Shown here one piece after another: positions 44,633 through 53,348 of a DNA stretch of 64,000 nt. The notes beneath the pieces were generated by a model. That model had not been told where the DNA came from. It saw nothing but the letters and a program-made list of their open reading frames with translations, and did not search any database. Both the position numbers and the translations under genes were made by a program. The DNA is from Ilumatobacter coccineus YM16-304 (GTDB lineage: Bacteria; Actinomycetota; Acidimicrobiia; Acidimicrobiales; Ilumatobacteraceae): positions 2,790,001-2,854,000 of the forward strand of contig NC_020520.1 in NCBI RefSeq assembly GCF_000348785.1. The letters are read 5' to 3'. Position 1 is the first letter of the stretch; every line of letters begins with the position of its first letter.

Positions 44633-45382
44633 TCAGGTCGGCCAGAGCCCCCGCTCGATGAACACCTCTCGGAGCAGTTCGGTCTCGTCGGTCATGATGC
44701 CGTCGACGCCCAGATCGAGCAGTCGTTCCATCTCCGACCGTTCGTTGATCGTCCACACGTGCACGTCGACGCCGGCGCGCCGAGCGTGGCGCATGAATCG
44801 TTGGTCGATGATGCGGATGCCCTTCATCGACGTCGGCACCTGAGCGATGCGCGGCGCCGAGCCGGGGAGTCGTCCCACGATGCGCAACGGGGCGATCTCG
44901 GGCGGACTCATGTTGGTGATGAGGGACGGCCCGAGCAGACGGCGGAGCCGCTGCAATCTCGAGTAGCTGAACGATGCGAGGCACACGCGGTCGAGGAGGC
45001 CGCGCGACCGGACCATCTCGGCGAGCGGTTCGACCGACGCCTCCGACTTCGCGTCGATGTTGAACCTGGCGTCGGGGAAGCGGTCGAACAGATCGCTCAT
45101 CAGCGGAATCGGGTGCTCGCCGCCGACGCGCGCCTCGGCGACCTCGTCGGCCGACATCTCACCGATCTGCTTGGCGATGCCGCAGGTGCGCGTCAGGTCG
45201 GGGTCGTGGAACGAGACCAACTCGCCGTCGGTGGTGAGGTGGACGTCGGTTTCGAGATAGCGATAGCCGAGCGACCAGGCGTGCTCGAACGACGCCATCG
45301 TGTTCTCGGGCGCGCTCGATGTGCCACCGCGATGCGCGAACGGGATCGGCCCGTCGTGCTCGAGGTACGGGTGTCTGGTCAG
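44633..45382 (-). CDS. glycerophosphodiester phosphodiesterase
   Basis: A GDPD TIM-barrel enzyme of about 249 residues that cleaves glycerophosphodiesters to glycerol-3-phosphate and an alcohol. AHRGGTSSAPENT gives the catalytic His and Glu, LETDVHLTTDGELVSFHD the metal residues and second His, and FNIDAKS a later strand. No ATG, GTG or TTG lies near the expected N-terminus (RHPYLEHDGPIPFAHRGG). A CTG at 45382 sits in a CTGA overlap with the acyl-CoA ligase stop and is the best start; the only ATG (45490) would add 36 shadow residues. Confidence 0.85.
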   Translation of the reverse strand: MTRHPYLEHDGPIPFAHRGGTSSAPENTMASFEHAWSLGYRYLETDVHLTTDGELVSFHDPDLTRTCGIAKQIGEMSADEVAEARVGGEHPIPLMSDLFDRFPDARFNIDAKSEASVEPLAEMVRSRGLLDRVCLASFSYSRLQRLRRLLGPSLITNMSPPEIAPLRIVGRLPGSAPRIAQVPTSMKGIRIIDQRFMRHARRAGVDVHVWTINERSEMERLLDLGVDGIMTDETELLREVFIERGLWPT

Positions 45383-46932
45383 ATCGACCGACCCGCTGCC
45401 TTCCAGTACTCGTCCTTGAGCAGGCGCTTGTAGAGCTTGCCCGTCGGGTGGCGGGGGAGTTCCTCGCGGAAGTCGATCGAGCGGGGGCACTTGACGTCGG
45501 CCAGCTTCGAGCGGCAGAACTGAATCAGCTCACCGGCGAGCGCCTGCGCTTCTTCCTCGTTGGCGGGCATCTCTCGCGGTTGCACCACGGCCTTGACCTC
45601 TTCGCCGAAGTCGTCGTTCGGTACGCCGAACACGGCGACGTCGATGATCTTGTCGTGCGTGACCAGGACGTTCTCGGCCTCCTGCGGGTAGATGTTCACA
45701 CCGCCGGAGATGATCATGTACGCCTTGCGGTCGGTCAGGTACAGGAAGCCGTCTTCGTCGAGGTACCCGACGTCGCCGAGCGTCGACCAGCCCTTGGGAT
45801 GCCGCGAGCTCTTCGTCTTCTCGGCGTCGTTGTGGTACTCGAACTCGGCGCCGCCTTCGAAGAACACGGTGCCCGACTCGCCCTGGGGGACCTCTTCGCC
45901 GTCTTCACCGCAGATGTGCAGCGTGCAGTTGATCGGCGAACCGACCGTGCCTTCGTGGGCCAGCCACATCTCGGAGTTGCAGTAGACGAACCCGTTGCCT
46001 TCGGAGCCGGCGTAGTACTCGTGCACGACCGGGCCGAACCACTCGATGATGCTCTTCTTGGTGGGAATCGGGCACGGCGCCGCCGCGTGGATCACGCATT
46101 CGAGCGACGACACGTCGTACTTCGCACGAGTCTCCTCGGGCAGCTTCAACATGCGGACGAACATCGTCGGCACGACCTGGCTGTGGGTGATCTGGTGCTT
46201 CTCGACGAGCTGCAGGTACGTCTCGGCGTCGAAGTTCTCCATCGCGACGATCGTCGCCCCGAGCATGTGCATCGACATGCAGAAGCGCAGTGGGGCCGCA
46301 TGGTAGAACGGCGCCGGCGAGAGGTAGCGCTTCGTGTCGTCGACCCCGAAGAGCATCGACGACAGCATCGAGACGCCGTTGCCCCAGTCGGTGAGCGGAT
46401 CGTTGGGGAACTCGCGAGCGATGCCCTTGGGCATGCCCGTGGTGCCCGACGAGTACAGCATGTCGAGCCCGGCGATGCGCTCGCCTTCGAGCGGCTCCGG
46501 TGACTGTGCGTCGACGGCGGACTCGTAGCTCTCGTAGCCGTCGATCGTGCCGTCGAGCATCAGGCGCAGTTCGACCGCCGGCGTGTTGGCGACGATCTCG
46601 GCTGCTTGGTCGGCCTTGTACTTCGACGTGATGTACGCCCGAGCGCCGCAGTCGTTGATGATGTACTCGAGTTCGGCGCTCTGGAGACGCGACGACGCCG
46701 CGGTGTAGATCAGTCCTGCGTAGTGGCACCCCCAGATGATCTCCATGTAGCGATCGTGGTTCTCCATGCAGATCGCGATGTGATCGCCGGGATTGAGGCC
46801 GGCGGCACGGAGCAGCCGACTCAGCCGGTTGGCGGCAGCGTCGAGTTCTCGGTACGTCTGGGTGAAGCCGGAGCCTCCCATGATGAGCGCCGGCTTGTCG
46901 CCGTGTGTGTCGAGATGTGCACCTGGGAACAT
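45379..46932 (-). CDS. acyl-CoA synthetase (fatty-acid-CoA ligase)
   Basis: A 517-residue AMP-binding ligase that activates a carboxylic acid to its CoA ester through an acyl-adenylate. The P-loop is YSSGTTGMPKG, the A5-type motif is EYYAGSEG, the hinge is YLTDRKAYMIISGGVNIYP, and the C-terminal lysine is in RHPTGKLYKR. It resembles mycobacterial FadD4/FadD-type ligases. ATG 46932 lies 8 nt behind a TACGTT box. It forms an operon with the GDPD gene and lies near an acyl-CoA dehydrogenase gene, so lipid turnover is likely. Confidence 0.92.
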   Translation of the reverse strand: MFPGAHLDTHGDKPALIMGGSGFTQTYRELDAAANRLSRLLRAAGLNPGDHIAICMENHDRYMEIIWGCHYAGLIYTAASSRLQSAELEYIINDCGARAYITSKYKADQAAEIVANTPAVELRLMLDGTIDGYESYESAVDAQSPEPLEGERIAGLDMLYSSGTTGMPKGIAREFPNDPLTDWGNGVSMLSSMLFGVDDTKRYLSPAPFYHAAPLRFCMSMHMLGATIVAMENFDAETYLQLVEKHQITHSQVVPTMFVRMLKLPEETRAKYDVSSLECVIHAAAPCPIPTKKSIIEWFGPVVHEYYAGSEGNGFVYCNSEMWLAHEGTVGSPINCTLHICGEDGEEVPQGESGTVFFEGGAEFEYHNDAEKTKSSRHPKGWSTLGDVGYLDEDGFLYLTDRKAYMIISGGVNIYPQEAENVLVTHDKIIDVAVFGVPNDDFGEEVKAVVQPREMPANEEEAQALAGELIQFCRSKLADVKCPRSIDFREELPRHPTGKLYKRLLKDEYWKAAGRSI

Positions 46933-46940
46933 GAGCTGGG

Positions 46941-46946
46941 AACGTA
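46941..46946 (-). promoter_or_regulatory. -10 box (TACGTT) of the acyl-CoA ligase operon
   Basis: Minus-strand TACGTT ends 8 nt before the ATG at 46932 in the divergent gap to the SirB1-like gene. Confidence 0.45.
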
Positions 46947-47008
46947 GCCGACCGCACCCGCCGGAGTCACGACGAGCGGCCACGACCGGGGAGGTCGGTC
47001 GCCGACGA

Positions 47009-47014
47009 TAGGTT
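47009..47014 (+). promoter_or_regulatory. -10 box (TAGGTT) of the SirB1-like gene
   Basis: TAGGTT ends 7 nt before GTG 47022 and no ribosome binding site is present, giving a leaderless start. Confidence 0.5.
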
Positions 47015-47021
47015 CGACGCG

Positions 47022-47690
47022 GTGAGTGTTGCTCGGTTCGCCCAGGTGATGAACGCCACCGACATCCACCTCGATCAGGCCTGCCTCGCCATCTCCAGCA
47101 CGATCCAGGCACCTCTCGACGAGATCGAGTGGCTCGCCGCGCTCGACGTGCTCGCCGCCGAATGCCCCGAGCCGACCCCCGACGGCGTCGCTCGCCACCT
47201 GTTCGGCGACCTCGCCTTCCGCGGCAACTCGGGTGCGTACTACGACTGGCGCAACTCGTGCCTCGACCGGGTGATCGACACCCGGATCGGCATTCCGATC
47301 AGCCTGTCGGTGCTGATGATCGAAGTCGCCAGGCGGGTCGGGGTCCGGCTCATCGGCGTGGGCATGCCCGCCCACTTCCTGGTGCGCGCCGCCGACGACC
47401 CCAACCGGTTCTTCGACGCGTTCGGCGGCGGCGTCGAACTCGACCGCGACGGAGCACGTCGGTTGTTCGAACAGCTCACGCGCGGGCAGGTCGCATGGCA
47501 GGACAGCTACCTCGAGCCGACGCTCGCACAGCCGATCGTGATCCGCATGCTCAACAACCTGCGAGCGATCTTCCAGAGCCGCTCCGACGAACTCCGGTAC
47601 GGACTCGTCATGCAGTTGCGCGCCCAGATTCCACAACTCGCCCACGACGAGGCCGATGACATCGCCGCTGCCTCGGCCGTGTTCAACTGA
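47022..47690 (+). CDS. SirB1-type transglutaminase-like protein
   Basis: A 222-residue protein of the SirB1/transglutaminase-core-2 family. The conserved block is NSCLDRVIDTRIGIPISLSV with VGMPAHFLVR, containing the Cys and His that would form the papain-like site. The family is widespread, often near protoporphyrin or peptide-release genes, and lacks a proven reaction. GTG 47022 is supported by the -10 box. The flavin reductase gene follows after 24 bp with its own ribosome binding site. Confidence 0.85.
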   Translation: MSVARFAQVMNATDIHLDQACLAISSTIQAPLDEIEWLAALDVLAAECPEPTPDGVARHLFGDLAFRGNSGAYYDWRNSCLDRVIDTRIGIPISLSVLMIEVARRVGVRLIGVGMPAHFLVRAADDPNRFFDAFGGGVELDRDGARRLFEQLTRGQVAWQDSYLEPTLAQPIVIRMLNNLRAIFQSRSDELRYGLVMQLRAQIPQLAHDEADDIAAASAVFN

Positions 47691-47714
47691 CCACCTCAAG
47701 GGAGTGATCCTCAC

Positions 47715-48278
47715 ATGATCGATCGTGACATCAAGCAATGCCTCGGGCAGATGATCAAGGGCGTCGAGGTGGTCGGTGCCGCACACGACGGGGTCATGCG
47801 CGCGTACACGAGCCACTGGGTGTCACAGGTGAGCTTCGAGGAACCGATCGTGATGGCGAGCGTGTCGCCCAAGCACGACACGCACCCGTTGATGGTCGCC
47901 TCGGGACAGTTCACGGTGAGCATCCTCGGCGCCGACCAGATCAGCGAGGGCCAGTACTTCAGCTACCCCGGCCACAAGATGCGCTACGTGGCCGACGAGT
48001 ACATCACGCCGTGGCCCGACGCCGACCACGGCCTTCCCGTCGTGCCGAACGCGATCGCGTGGATGCGCTGCGAGACGTTCCAGATCACGCCGATGGAAGA
48101 CCACGAACTGTTCTTCGCTCGCGTCGTGGAGGTGCAGCCCAATCGGTTGAAGGACCCGCCGCTGCTCTACTCGAGCCGTCTCGGCTGGCGGATGACCGGC
48201 GACAAGGCTCGCGAGCCCGGCGTCAGCATTCGCGATCAACTCCTCGAACGCGTCGCCACCGAGTTCGGCGACGACTGA
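47715..48278 (+). CDS. flavin reductase family (FMN-binding split barrel) protein
   Basis: A 187-residue FMN-binding protein of the HpaC/FRP-like flavin reductase domain. GVMRAYTSHWVSQVSFEEPIV covers the typical N-terminal FMN-binding strands with VSPKHDTHPL, and FTVSILGADQ follows. It may supply reduced flavin to a monooxygenase such as the LLM enzyme at 41807 (inference). ATG 47715 has AAGGGAG upstream at normal distance. It converges on a lipoprotein gene. Confidence 0.85.
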   Translation: MIDRDIKQCLGQMIKGVEVVGAAHDGVMRAYTSHWVSQVSFEEPIVMASVSPKHDTHPLMVASGQFTVSILGADQISEGQYFSYPGHKMRYVADEYITPWPDADHGLPVVPNAIAWMRCETFQITPMEDHELFFARVVEVQPNRLKDPPLLYSSRLGWRMTGDKAREPGVSIRDQLLERVATEFGDD

Positions 48279-48295
48279 GCCGGGCGCGACCCGGC
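48279..48295. terminator. GC hairpin at a convergent junction
   Basis: GCCGGG and CCCGGC form a perfect 6-bp stem with a 5-nt loop directly after the flavin reductase stop, 17 bp before the convergent lipoprotein stop. There is no T tract. Confidence 0.5.
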
Positions 48296-48311
48296 GCGCC
48301 GACTCCGGTGG

Positions 48312-49436
48312 TCAGTAGCCGAGGCAGTTCGTGTCGACGAAGGTGTCGACCGTGTCGAGTGCTGCGGCGAGTTCCGGGTCTGCCGAGGGGTCGGTCATGC
48401 CGTCGAACGACCCGTTGTCGACCACGGCGGTGAGCCACGTCATCAGGGTCGAGTACTGGTCGGCGATCTCGGCTGGAACGAGCGGGTCGATCGCCACCAG
48501 GTAGGCCTCGATCACGATGAGTTCTTCGAAGTCGCCGGTGGGTTGCGGTCGTGACTCGATGATGTCGAGCCCGAGGCAGAAACCGGCGTCGGCATCCGCC
48601 GGGGTGAAGCCCGGTGCAGGGGGTGCCGGCGTGCCGTCGTCGGACCGCTGACCGAACACCGGCTGCTGCGTCTCGCGCTGCGGGCTGTCGAACGGGACGA
48701 CCGGGATGACGACGCCGTTCGGCAGCTCAGGATCGTCGGCCGGGTCGACGGGGTCGACCGGGGCGATGACCGGGTCGGTCGACGGCGGCGTGTCGCCTTC
48801 ACACCGCTGATCGATGAAGTCGCTGATCCGTTCGCCGGCGCGCTCGGACGCCGGATCGGTCTGCATGCTGTCGAACGTCACCTCACCGGCGACGACGCGA
48901 TCGATGTAGTCGAGGATCGTCTGGAAGTCGCCGACCAGTTCGTCGGGAGCCGCAGCGACCAGCGTCGCCAAGCCAGCCTGCGCGGCGAGGGCCGCCTGGT
49001 CGTCGTCGTCTGGCAGATCGTCTTCGAACGCTTCGAGCGCCAGGCAGAACTCGCGATCATCCGGCGCGGGTTCGAACACCACGGGAGGCGCAGCGGTGAC
49101 GGGCGGCTCGAGATCGGTGTCGTCGCGCTCGGGAAGCTGCTCGTCGGGGTCACCGCACTCTGCGGGAGAACACTCGATCTCGCCGCCTTCGGGCTGGTCG
49201 CTCGCATCGGTGTCGGTCGTGTCGCCTGTGGAGGACGCGTTTGCAGCGTCGGTGCCGTCGGTGGTCTCCGTCGGCGACTCGGTCTCGCTGAACTCTGGGT
49301 CCGCGACCGTGGTGGCCGGCGCATCGCTCGACGGAACACTGTCGGAGGTCGTCTCGTCGCCCGATCCGCACGCTGTGGCAATCAGGCCGGCTGCGATCAG
49401 CAGGGCGAGTCGGTGGAGCGGAGTGCGAGACGTCAT
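48312..49436 (-). CDS. secreted lipoprotein with an internal duplication, function unknown
   Basis: A 374-residue lipoprotein: signal peptide ending in the lipobox LIATAC, an acidic Ser/Thr/Asp-rich linker to about residue 90, then two related helical units. The first begins EFCLALEAFEDD and ends FIDQRCEG; the second begins GFCLGLDIIESR and ends FVDTNCLG. Each unit therefore has a Cys near each end that could pair. A Pro/Asp-rich segment separates them. ATG 49436 is used; a -10-like TACGGT lies 14 nt upstream. I do not recognise the domain. Confidence 0.75.
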   Translation of the reverse strand: MTSRTPLHRLALLIAAGLIATACGSGDETTSDSVPSSDAPATTVADPEFSETESPTETTDGTDAANASSTGDTTDTDASDQPEGGEIECSPAECGDPDEQLPERDDTDLEPPVTAAPPVVFEPAPDDREFCLALEAFEDDLPDDDDQAALAAQAGLATLVAAAPDELVGDFQTILDYIDRVVAGEVTFDSMQTDPASERAGERISDFIDQRCEGDTPPSTDPVIAPVDPVDPADDPELPNGVVIPVVPFDSPQRETQQPVFGQRSDDGTPAPPAPGFTPADADAGFCLGLDIIESRPQPTGDFEELIVIEAYLVAIDPLVPAEIADQYSTLMTWLTAVVDNGSFDGMTDPSADPELAAALDTVDTFVDTNCLGY

Positions 49437-49519
49437 AGGAGGTTCGACGCACCGTAGACGTCCGCGGTTCACGAGAATCGGAAGTTCTTCCGGGTTTTCG
49501 AATGCTTGCAGATGACAAC

Positions 49520-49525
49520 TACGTT
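49520..49525 (+). promoter_or_regulatory. -10 box (TACGTT) of the acyl-CoA dehydrogenase gene
   Basis: TACGTT is followed by exactly 6 nt and the ATG at 49532, so translation should begin at the transcript 5' end. Confidence 0.55.
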
Positions 49526-49531
49526 GTGGCC

Positions 49532-50743
49532 ATGACGACGATCGACGCCGAAACCGACTTGACCGCCGACGAGCAGCGCGTCAGCGACCTCATCACCGAC
49601 CTGCTCGAACAGTTCCCGCCGAACGACACCGACGCCGCCACGTTCCTCGGCCAGCAGTTCGACCGCGGCCTCGCCTGGGTGCACTTCCCGGAGGGCAATG
49701 GCGGACTCGGACTCAACCCGAAGCTGCAGCGGATGATCAACGAGCGGTTGCAGGCAGCCGGCGCTCCCAACGCGATGATCCGCAACCCGATCGGTCATGG
49801 CATGTGCGGCCCGACGGTGGTCACGTGGGGGAGCGACGACCAGAAGTCGCGCTACCTCCGCCCGATGTTCACCGGCGAGGAAGTGTGGTGCCAGCTGTTC
49901 TCGGAGCCCGGCTCGGGTTCGGACTTCGCCGGCCTGTCCTCGACCGGCGTCCGTGACGGCGACGAGTGGATCTGCAACGGGCAGAAGGTCTGGACCACGC
50001 TGGCGCACCTCTCGAGGTGGGGCCTCCTCGTGGTGCGCACCGATCCGCAGGCGGTCAAGCACGCCGGCCTCACCGCGTTCGTGGTCGACATGCAGGACCC
50101 GACGGTCGAGGTTCGCCCGCTGCGCCAGATGACCGGCGAGGCCGAGTTCAACGAGGTCTTCTTCACCGACACCCGCATCCACGAGTCGGAGATGCTCGGC
50201 AGCCCCGGCGACGGTTGGCGCGTCTCGCTCACCACGTTGATGAACGAACGCGTGTCGATCGGCGGCACGATCCCGGCCAAGGGTTCCGGCATGATCTCGG
50301 CGCTCACCAAGGCGTGGGCCGAAGCGGGCGATCACCTCAAGACCGGCGCCGCGCTCGACGAAGTGATGTCGCTGTGGTCGCGCGCCGAAGTCGCTCGCCT
50401 CACCAACATCCGTTCGAGCCAGAACCGCAAGATGGGCGACCCCGGCCCGGAGGGGTCGATCGGCAAGATGGCCGCCGCCGATCTCAACAAGGAGATCTAC
50501 GAGAAGGTCATGGACCTCATGGGTGCCGATGCACTGCTGTACGGCAGCTACGAGATGATCCGCCCCGAAACCGCGATGGGTTCCGACACGCCGCAGAAGG
50601 CGTTCCTCCGGGTTCGCGCCAACTCGATCGAGGGTGGCACGAGCGAAGTGATGCGCAACATCCTCGGCGAGCGCGTCCTCGGCCTGCCGGGCGACGTACG
50701 CGTCGACCGCGAGGTTCCGTGGAGCGAGATCCCGCGCAACTGA
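49532..50743 (+). CDS. acyl-CoA dehydrogenase family protein
   Basis: A 403-residue FAD enzyme that introduces an alpha-beta double bond into an acyl-CoA. FSEPGSGSDFAGL and WICNGQKVWTT are the middle-domain signatures, GEAEFNEVFFTDTRI a later strand, and RANSIEGGTSEVMRNILGERVLG the C-terminal signature. The usual catalytic Glu is not evident at the C-terminal position, as in many actinobacterial FadE proteins. Ten upstream in-frame codons (from 49502) are excluded by the -10 box. Substrate unknown. Confidence 0.9.
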   Translation: MTTIDAETDLTADEQRVSDLITDLLEQFPPNDTDAATFLGQQFDRGLAWVHFPEGNGGLGLNPKLQRMINERLQAAGAPNAMIRNPIGHGMCGPTVVTWGSDDQKSRYLRPMFTGEEVWCQLFSEPGSGSDFAGLSSTGVRDGDEWICNGQKVWTTLAHLSRWGLLVVRTDPQAVKHAGLTAFVVDMQDPTVEVRPLRQMTGEAEFNEVFFTDTRIHESEMLGSPGDGWRVSLTTLMNERVSIGGTIPAKGSGMISALTKAWAEAGDHLKTGAALDEVMSLWSRAEVARLTNIRSSQNRKMGDPGPEGSIGKMAAADLNKEIYEKVMDLMGADALLYGSYEMIRPETAMGSDTPQKAFLRVRANSIEGGTSEVMRNILGERVLGLPGDVRVDREVPWSEIPRN

Positions 50744-50780
50744 ACGGCGTCGGAACGCCGGATCGAACGACGACTGCTCG

Positions 50781-51857
50781 TCAGCTCTGAAGGCTGGCGA
50801 GCACGTCGCTCGCACCGAGGATGCGGTCGTCCATACCCGGACGATCGAGCAGGCTCCCGCCCAACAGCACGGTCGACGAGTTCTCGATCGCGGCCTGCAA
50901 CTCGCGGATGTTGCGCGGCGGCGGGAAGTACTCGTCCTCGTCGGTGACGACGAGCAACTCGACACCCTGCGACGGGGCGAGTCGTTCGATGACCTCCTCG
51001 ACGAGTTCTTCGGGTGCCGATGCACCGGCCGTCACCCCGACCACGCCGGACAGGCCTGCCGGGAGTTCGGCTGCCGAGTTGACGCGGTGGACGACCTCGC
51101 ACCCTTCGGCACGGGCGAGCTTCTCGAGGGCGACCGTGTTCGACGAGTTGGCCGAACCGATCACGACGATCGCGTCGCAGCGATGGGCGAGCTGTTCGAT
51201 GGCCGCCTGGCGGTTGGTGGTGGCGAAGCAGAGGTCGCTGCGCCCCGGCGTCCAGACCTCGGGGAATCGCTCTTTGACCCGCACGGCGACGCCTTCCCAG
51301 TCACGATGCGACAGCGTGGTCTGCGCGAGCAACGCAACGGGCTGATCGGTGTCGGGGAGCGCGTCGACCTCGTCGACCGACTCGACCCGGTCGATCGCGT
51401 CGGGCGCCACCGCCATCGTGCCGACGGCTTCTTCGTGGCCGTTGTGGCCGACATAGACGATCCGGAACCCTTTGCCGGCCCGAACCTTGACCTCGTGGTG
51501 GACCTTGGTGACCAGCGGGCACACCGAATCGACCACGTACGAGCCACGAGCTCGCGCCGCCTCGACGACCTCCGGTGCCGAACCGTGGGCCGACAGCATG
51601 ATCGGGCTGCCGACCGGCACCTCGGAGATGTCGTCGACGAAGATCACGCCCTGGTCCTCGAAGCGCCGAACGACGAGCTTGTTGTGCACGATCTCGTGGT
51701 AGCAGTACACCGGGGTCGGGAAGGCTCGAACCATCCAGGCCAAGGCCTTGATCGCCATCTCGACGCCGGCACAGAACCCCCGGGGTTCGGCCAACAGCAC
51801 CTGCTGGACAGCGCCAGATCCAGGTGACGCCTCAGCGGGGTCGGGGTCGTCGCTCAT
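50781..51857 (-). CDS. ispH: 4-hydroxy-3-methylbut-2-enyl diphosphate reductase
   Basis: A 358-residue IspH, the last enzyme of the MEP isoprenoid pathway, reducing HMBPP to IPP and DMAPP with a [4Fe-4S] cluster. The three cluster cysteines are in PRGFCAGV, SVCPLV and LCFATTNRQ; HEIVHN, SAHGS and GSANSSNT are substrate-binding motifs. About 20 extra N-terminal residues are Pro/Asp-rich. It is divergent from the DUF512 gene across 48 bp, with facing -10 boxes. It supplies precursors for the polyprenyl carriers used by the glycan locus. Confidence 0.96.
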   Translation of the reverse strand: MSDDPDPAEASPGSGAVQQVLLAEPRGFCAGVEMAIKALAWMVRAFPTPVYCYHEIVHNKLVVRRFEDQGVIFVDDISEVPVGSPIMLSAHGSAPEVVEAARARGSYVVDSVCPLVTKVHHEVKVRAGKGFRIVYVGHNGHEEAVGTMAVAPDAIDRVESVDEVDALPDTDQPVALLAQTTLSHRDWEGVAVRVKERFPEVWTPGRSDLCFATTNRQAAIEQLAHRCDAIVVIGSANSSNTVALEKLARAEGCEVVHRVNSAAELPAGLSGVVGVTAGASAPEELVEEVIERLAPSQGVELLVVTDEDEYFPPPRNIRELQAAIENSSTVLLGGSLLDRPGMDDRILGASDVLASLQS

Positions 51858-51866
51858 GTCACCACA

Positions 51867-51872
51867 AATCTA
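51867..51872 (-). promoter_or_regulatory. -10 box (TAGATT) of ispH
   Basis: Minus-strand TAGATT ends 9 nt before the ispH ATG at 51857, giving a transcript with only a 2-3 nt leader. Confidence 0.5.
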
Positions 51873-51889
51873 CCGAGTCCGGGCGGCGG

Positions 51890-51895
51890 TAGCCT
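51890..51895 (+). promoter_or_regulatory. -10 box (TAGCCT) of the DUF512 gene
   Basis: TAGCCT ends 10 nt before the ATG at 51906. With 51867-51872 it forms a back-to-back promoter pair. Confidence 0.4.
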
Positions 51896-51905
51896 GACGA
51901 GCCCC

Positions 51906-53348
51906 ATGTCTGCCACTCTCCACCGCTCTCTCGCGCCCCTCGTGGTGTCGGTCGCGCCCGGGTCTCCCGCCGCGCTCGCCGGGGTGGTCGAAGGCGACGA
52001 GATCGTGCGGGTCAACGGCGACGAGCCTCGCGACATCATCGAGTGGCAGATGGCCACCGACGAGGCCGAGGTCGAACTCGACGTGCTGCGCGGCGGGCTC
52101 GATCTGTCGATGTCGATCGAGAAGCCCGAGGGCGCGCCGCTGGGCATCGAGGTGTCGAGTGCGGTGTTCGACCGAGTCCGCACGTGCGACAACCACTGCG
52201 AGTTCTGCTTCATCTACCAGTTGCCCAAGGGCATGCGCCGCTCGCTGTATCTGAAGGACGACGACTACCGGTTGTCGTTCCTGTACGGCAACTTCACGAC
52301 GCTCACCCGCTTCACCGAGGCCGATCTCGAACGGGTGGTGACCGAACGGCTCTCGCCGCTGCACGTGAGCATCCACGCCACCGACCCCGACGTTCGTTCG
52401 CACATGTTGAAGAACCCGCGCGGGGCGATGAGCCTGCGCTGGCTCCGCGCGCTGCTCGATCACGACATCGTGGTGCGCGGCCAGGTCGTCGTGTGCCCGG
52501 GCGTCAACGACGGAGCGATCTTCGACGACACCATGGCCGGCGTGCTCGACCAATATCCCGAACTCGATTCGGTGGCCGTCGTGCCGCTCGGCATCTCCAA
52601 GTTCAACGGCGAAGACGCCATGCGCCTGCACACGCGAGCCGAAGCTGCGGCGATGGTCGATGCGGTCACCGACTGGCAGGACGTGTTCTCGGCCACGCTC
52701 GGCCGCCGGATGGTCTACGCCGCCGACGAGTACTACCTCATGGCCGGCCGCCCGTTCCCCGACGCCGAACGCTACGACGGCTTCCCGATGCACGAAGACG
52801 GCATCGGCATGGCTCGCACGTTCGAACGGGAGTTCCACGGCCACGCGGTCGAGGCGACCGGACCGCAACGTGGCTTCTTCGCCGCGGTCGACGCTCCGCC
52901 CAACCCTGCCGCCTACACCGGGCTGCGCACGGCGGTGCCGTGCGGATCGGGCGACGACGCTGCCACCGGCGGCACGACCGCTGCCGCGACCGCCGTGTCG
53001 TTGAGCCCGCGCCGTACCGCTCCGATCGGCGTGCTCACCGGCCCGCTCGGCGCTCCGGTCATCCAACCGCTCGTCGACGCTCTCGGCCGTGACGACGTGC
53101 GCGTCATCACCGTCACCAACGAGTTCTTCGGCGGCAACACGGGCGTCACCGGCCTGATGACGGGTGACGACCTCACTCGCACGCTCGCCGACCAGCCCGA
53201 CGGCCACCGCTACCTCATCCCCGACGTCTGTCTCTCCGACGACGGTCGCTTTCTCGACGGCGTGACCGTCTCCGAACTGCCTCGCCCCGTCGAGGTCATC
53301 GCCACCGACGGCATCGCGCTGCGGGCGGCTCTGGAAGGAACATCATGA
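51906..53348 (+). CDS. PDZ / radical SAM / DUF512 protein
   Basis: A 480-residue protein with a PDZ-like N-terminus (APGSPAALAGVVEGDEIVRV, about 1-75), a radical-SAM-like core whose cluster motif is CDNHCEFC (CxxxCxxC), and a C-terminal DUF512 domain. LSPLHVSIHATDPDVR and VVCPGVNDG are conserved family strands. The reaction is unknown. Its stop overlaps the der start (ATGA), matching the frequent DUF512-der pairing in other bacteria and hinting at a link to ribosome assembly. Start ATG follows a -10 box. Confidence 0.9.
   Translation: MSATLHRSLAPLVVSVAPGSPAALAGVVEGDEIVRVNGDEPRDIIEWQMATDEAEVELDVLRGGLDLSMSIEKPEGAPLGIEVSSAVFDRVRTCDNHCEFCFIYQLPKGMRRSLYLKDDDYRLSFLYGNFTTLTRFTEADLERVVTERLSPLHVSIHATDPDVRSHMLKNPRGAMSLRWLRALLDHDIVVRGQVVVCPGVNDGAIFDDTMAGVLDQYPELDSVAVVPLGISKFNGEDAMRLHTRAEAAAMVDAVTDWQDVFSATLGRRMVYAADEYYLMAGRPFPDAERYDGFPMHEDGIGMARTFEREFHGHAVEATGPQRGFFAAVDAPPNPAAYTGLRTAVPCGSGDDAATGGTTAAATAVSLSPRRTAPIGVLTGPLGAPVIQPLVDALGRDDVRVITVTNEFFGGNTGVTGLMTGDDLTRTLADQPDGHRYLIPDVCLSDDGRFLDGVTVSELPRPVEVIATDGIALRAALEGTS

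Noticed and set aside
45383-45490. ATG 45490 as the GDPD start
   Set aside because: It would add 36 residues read out of frame over the acyl-CoA ligase end, rich in Pro/Gly, ahead of the normal GDPD N-terminus.
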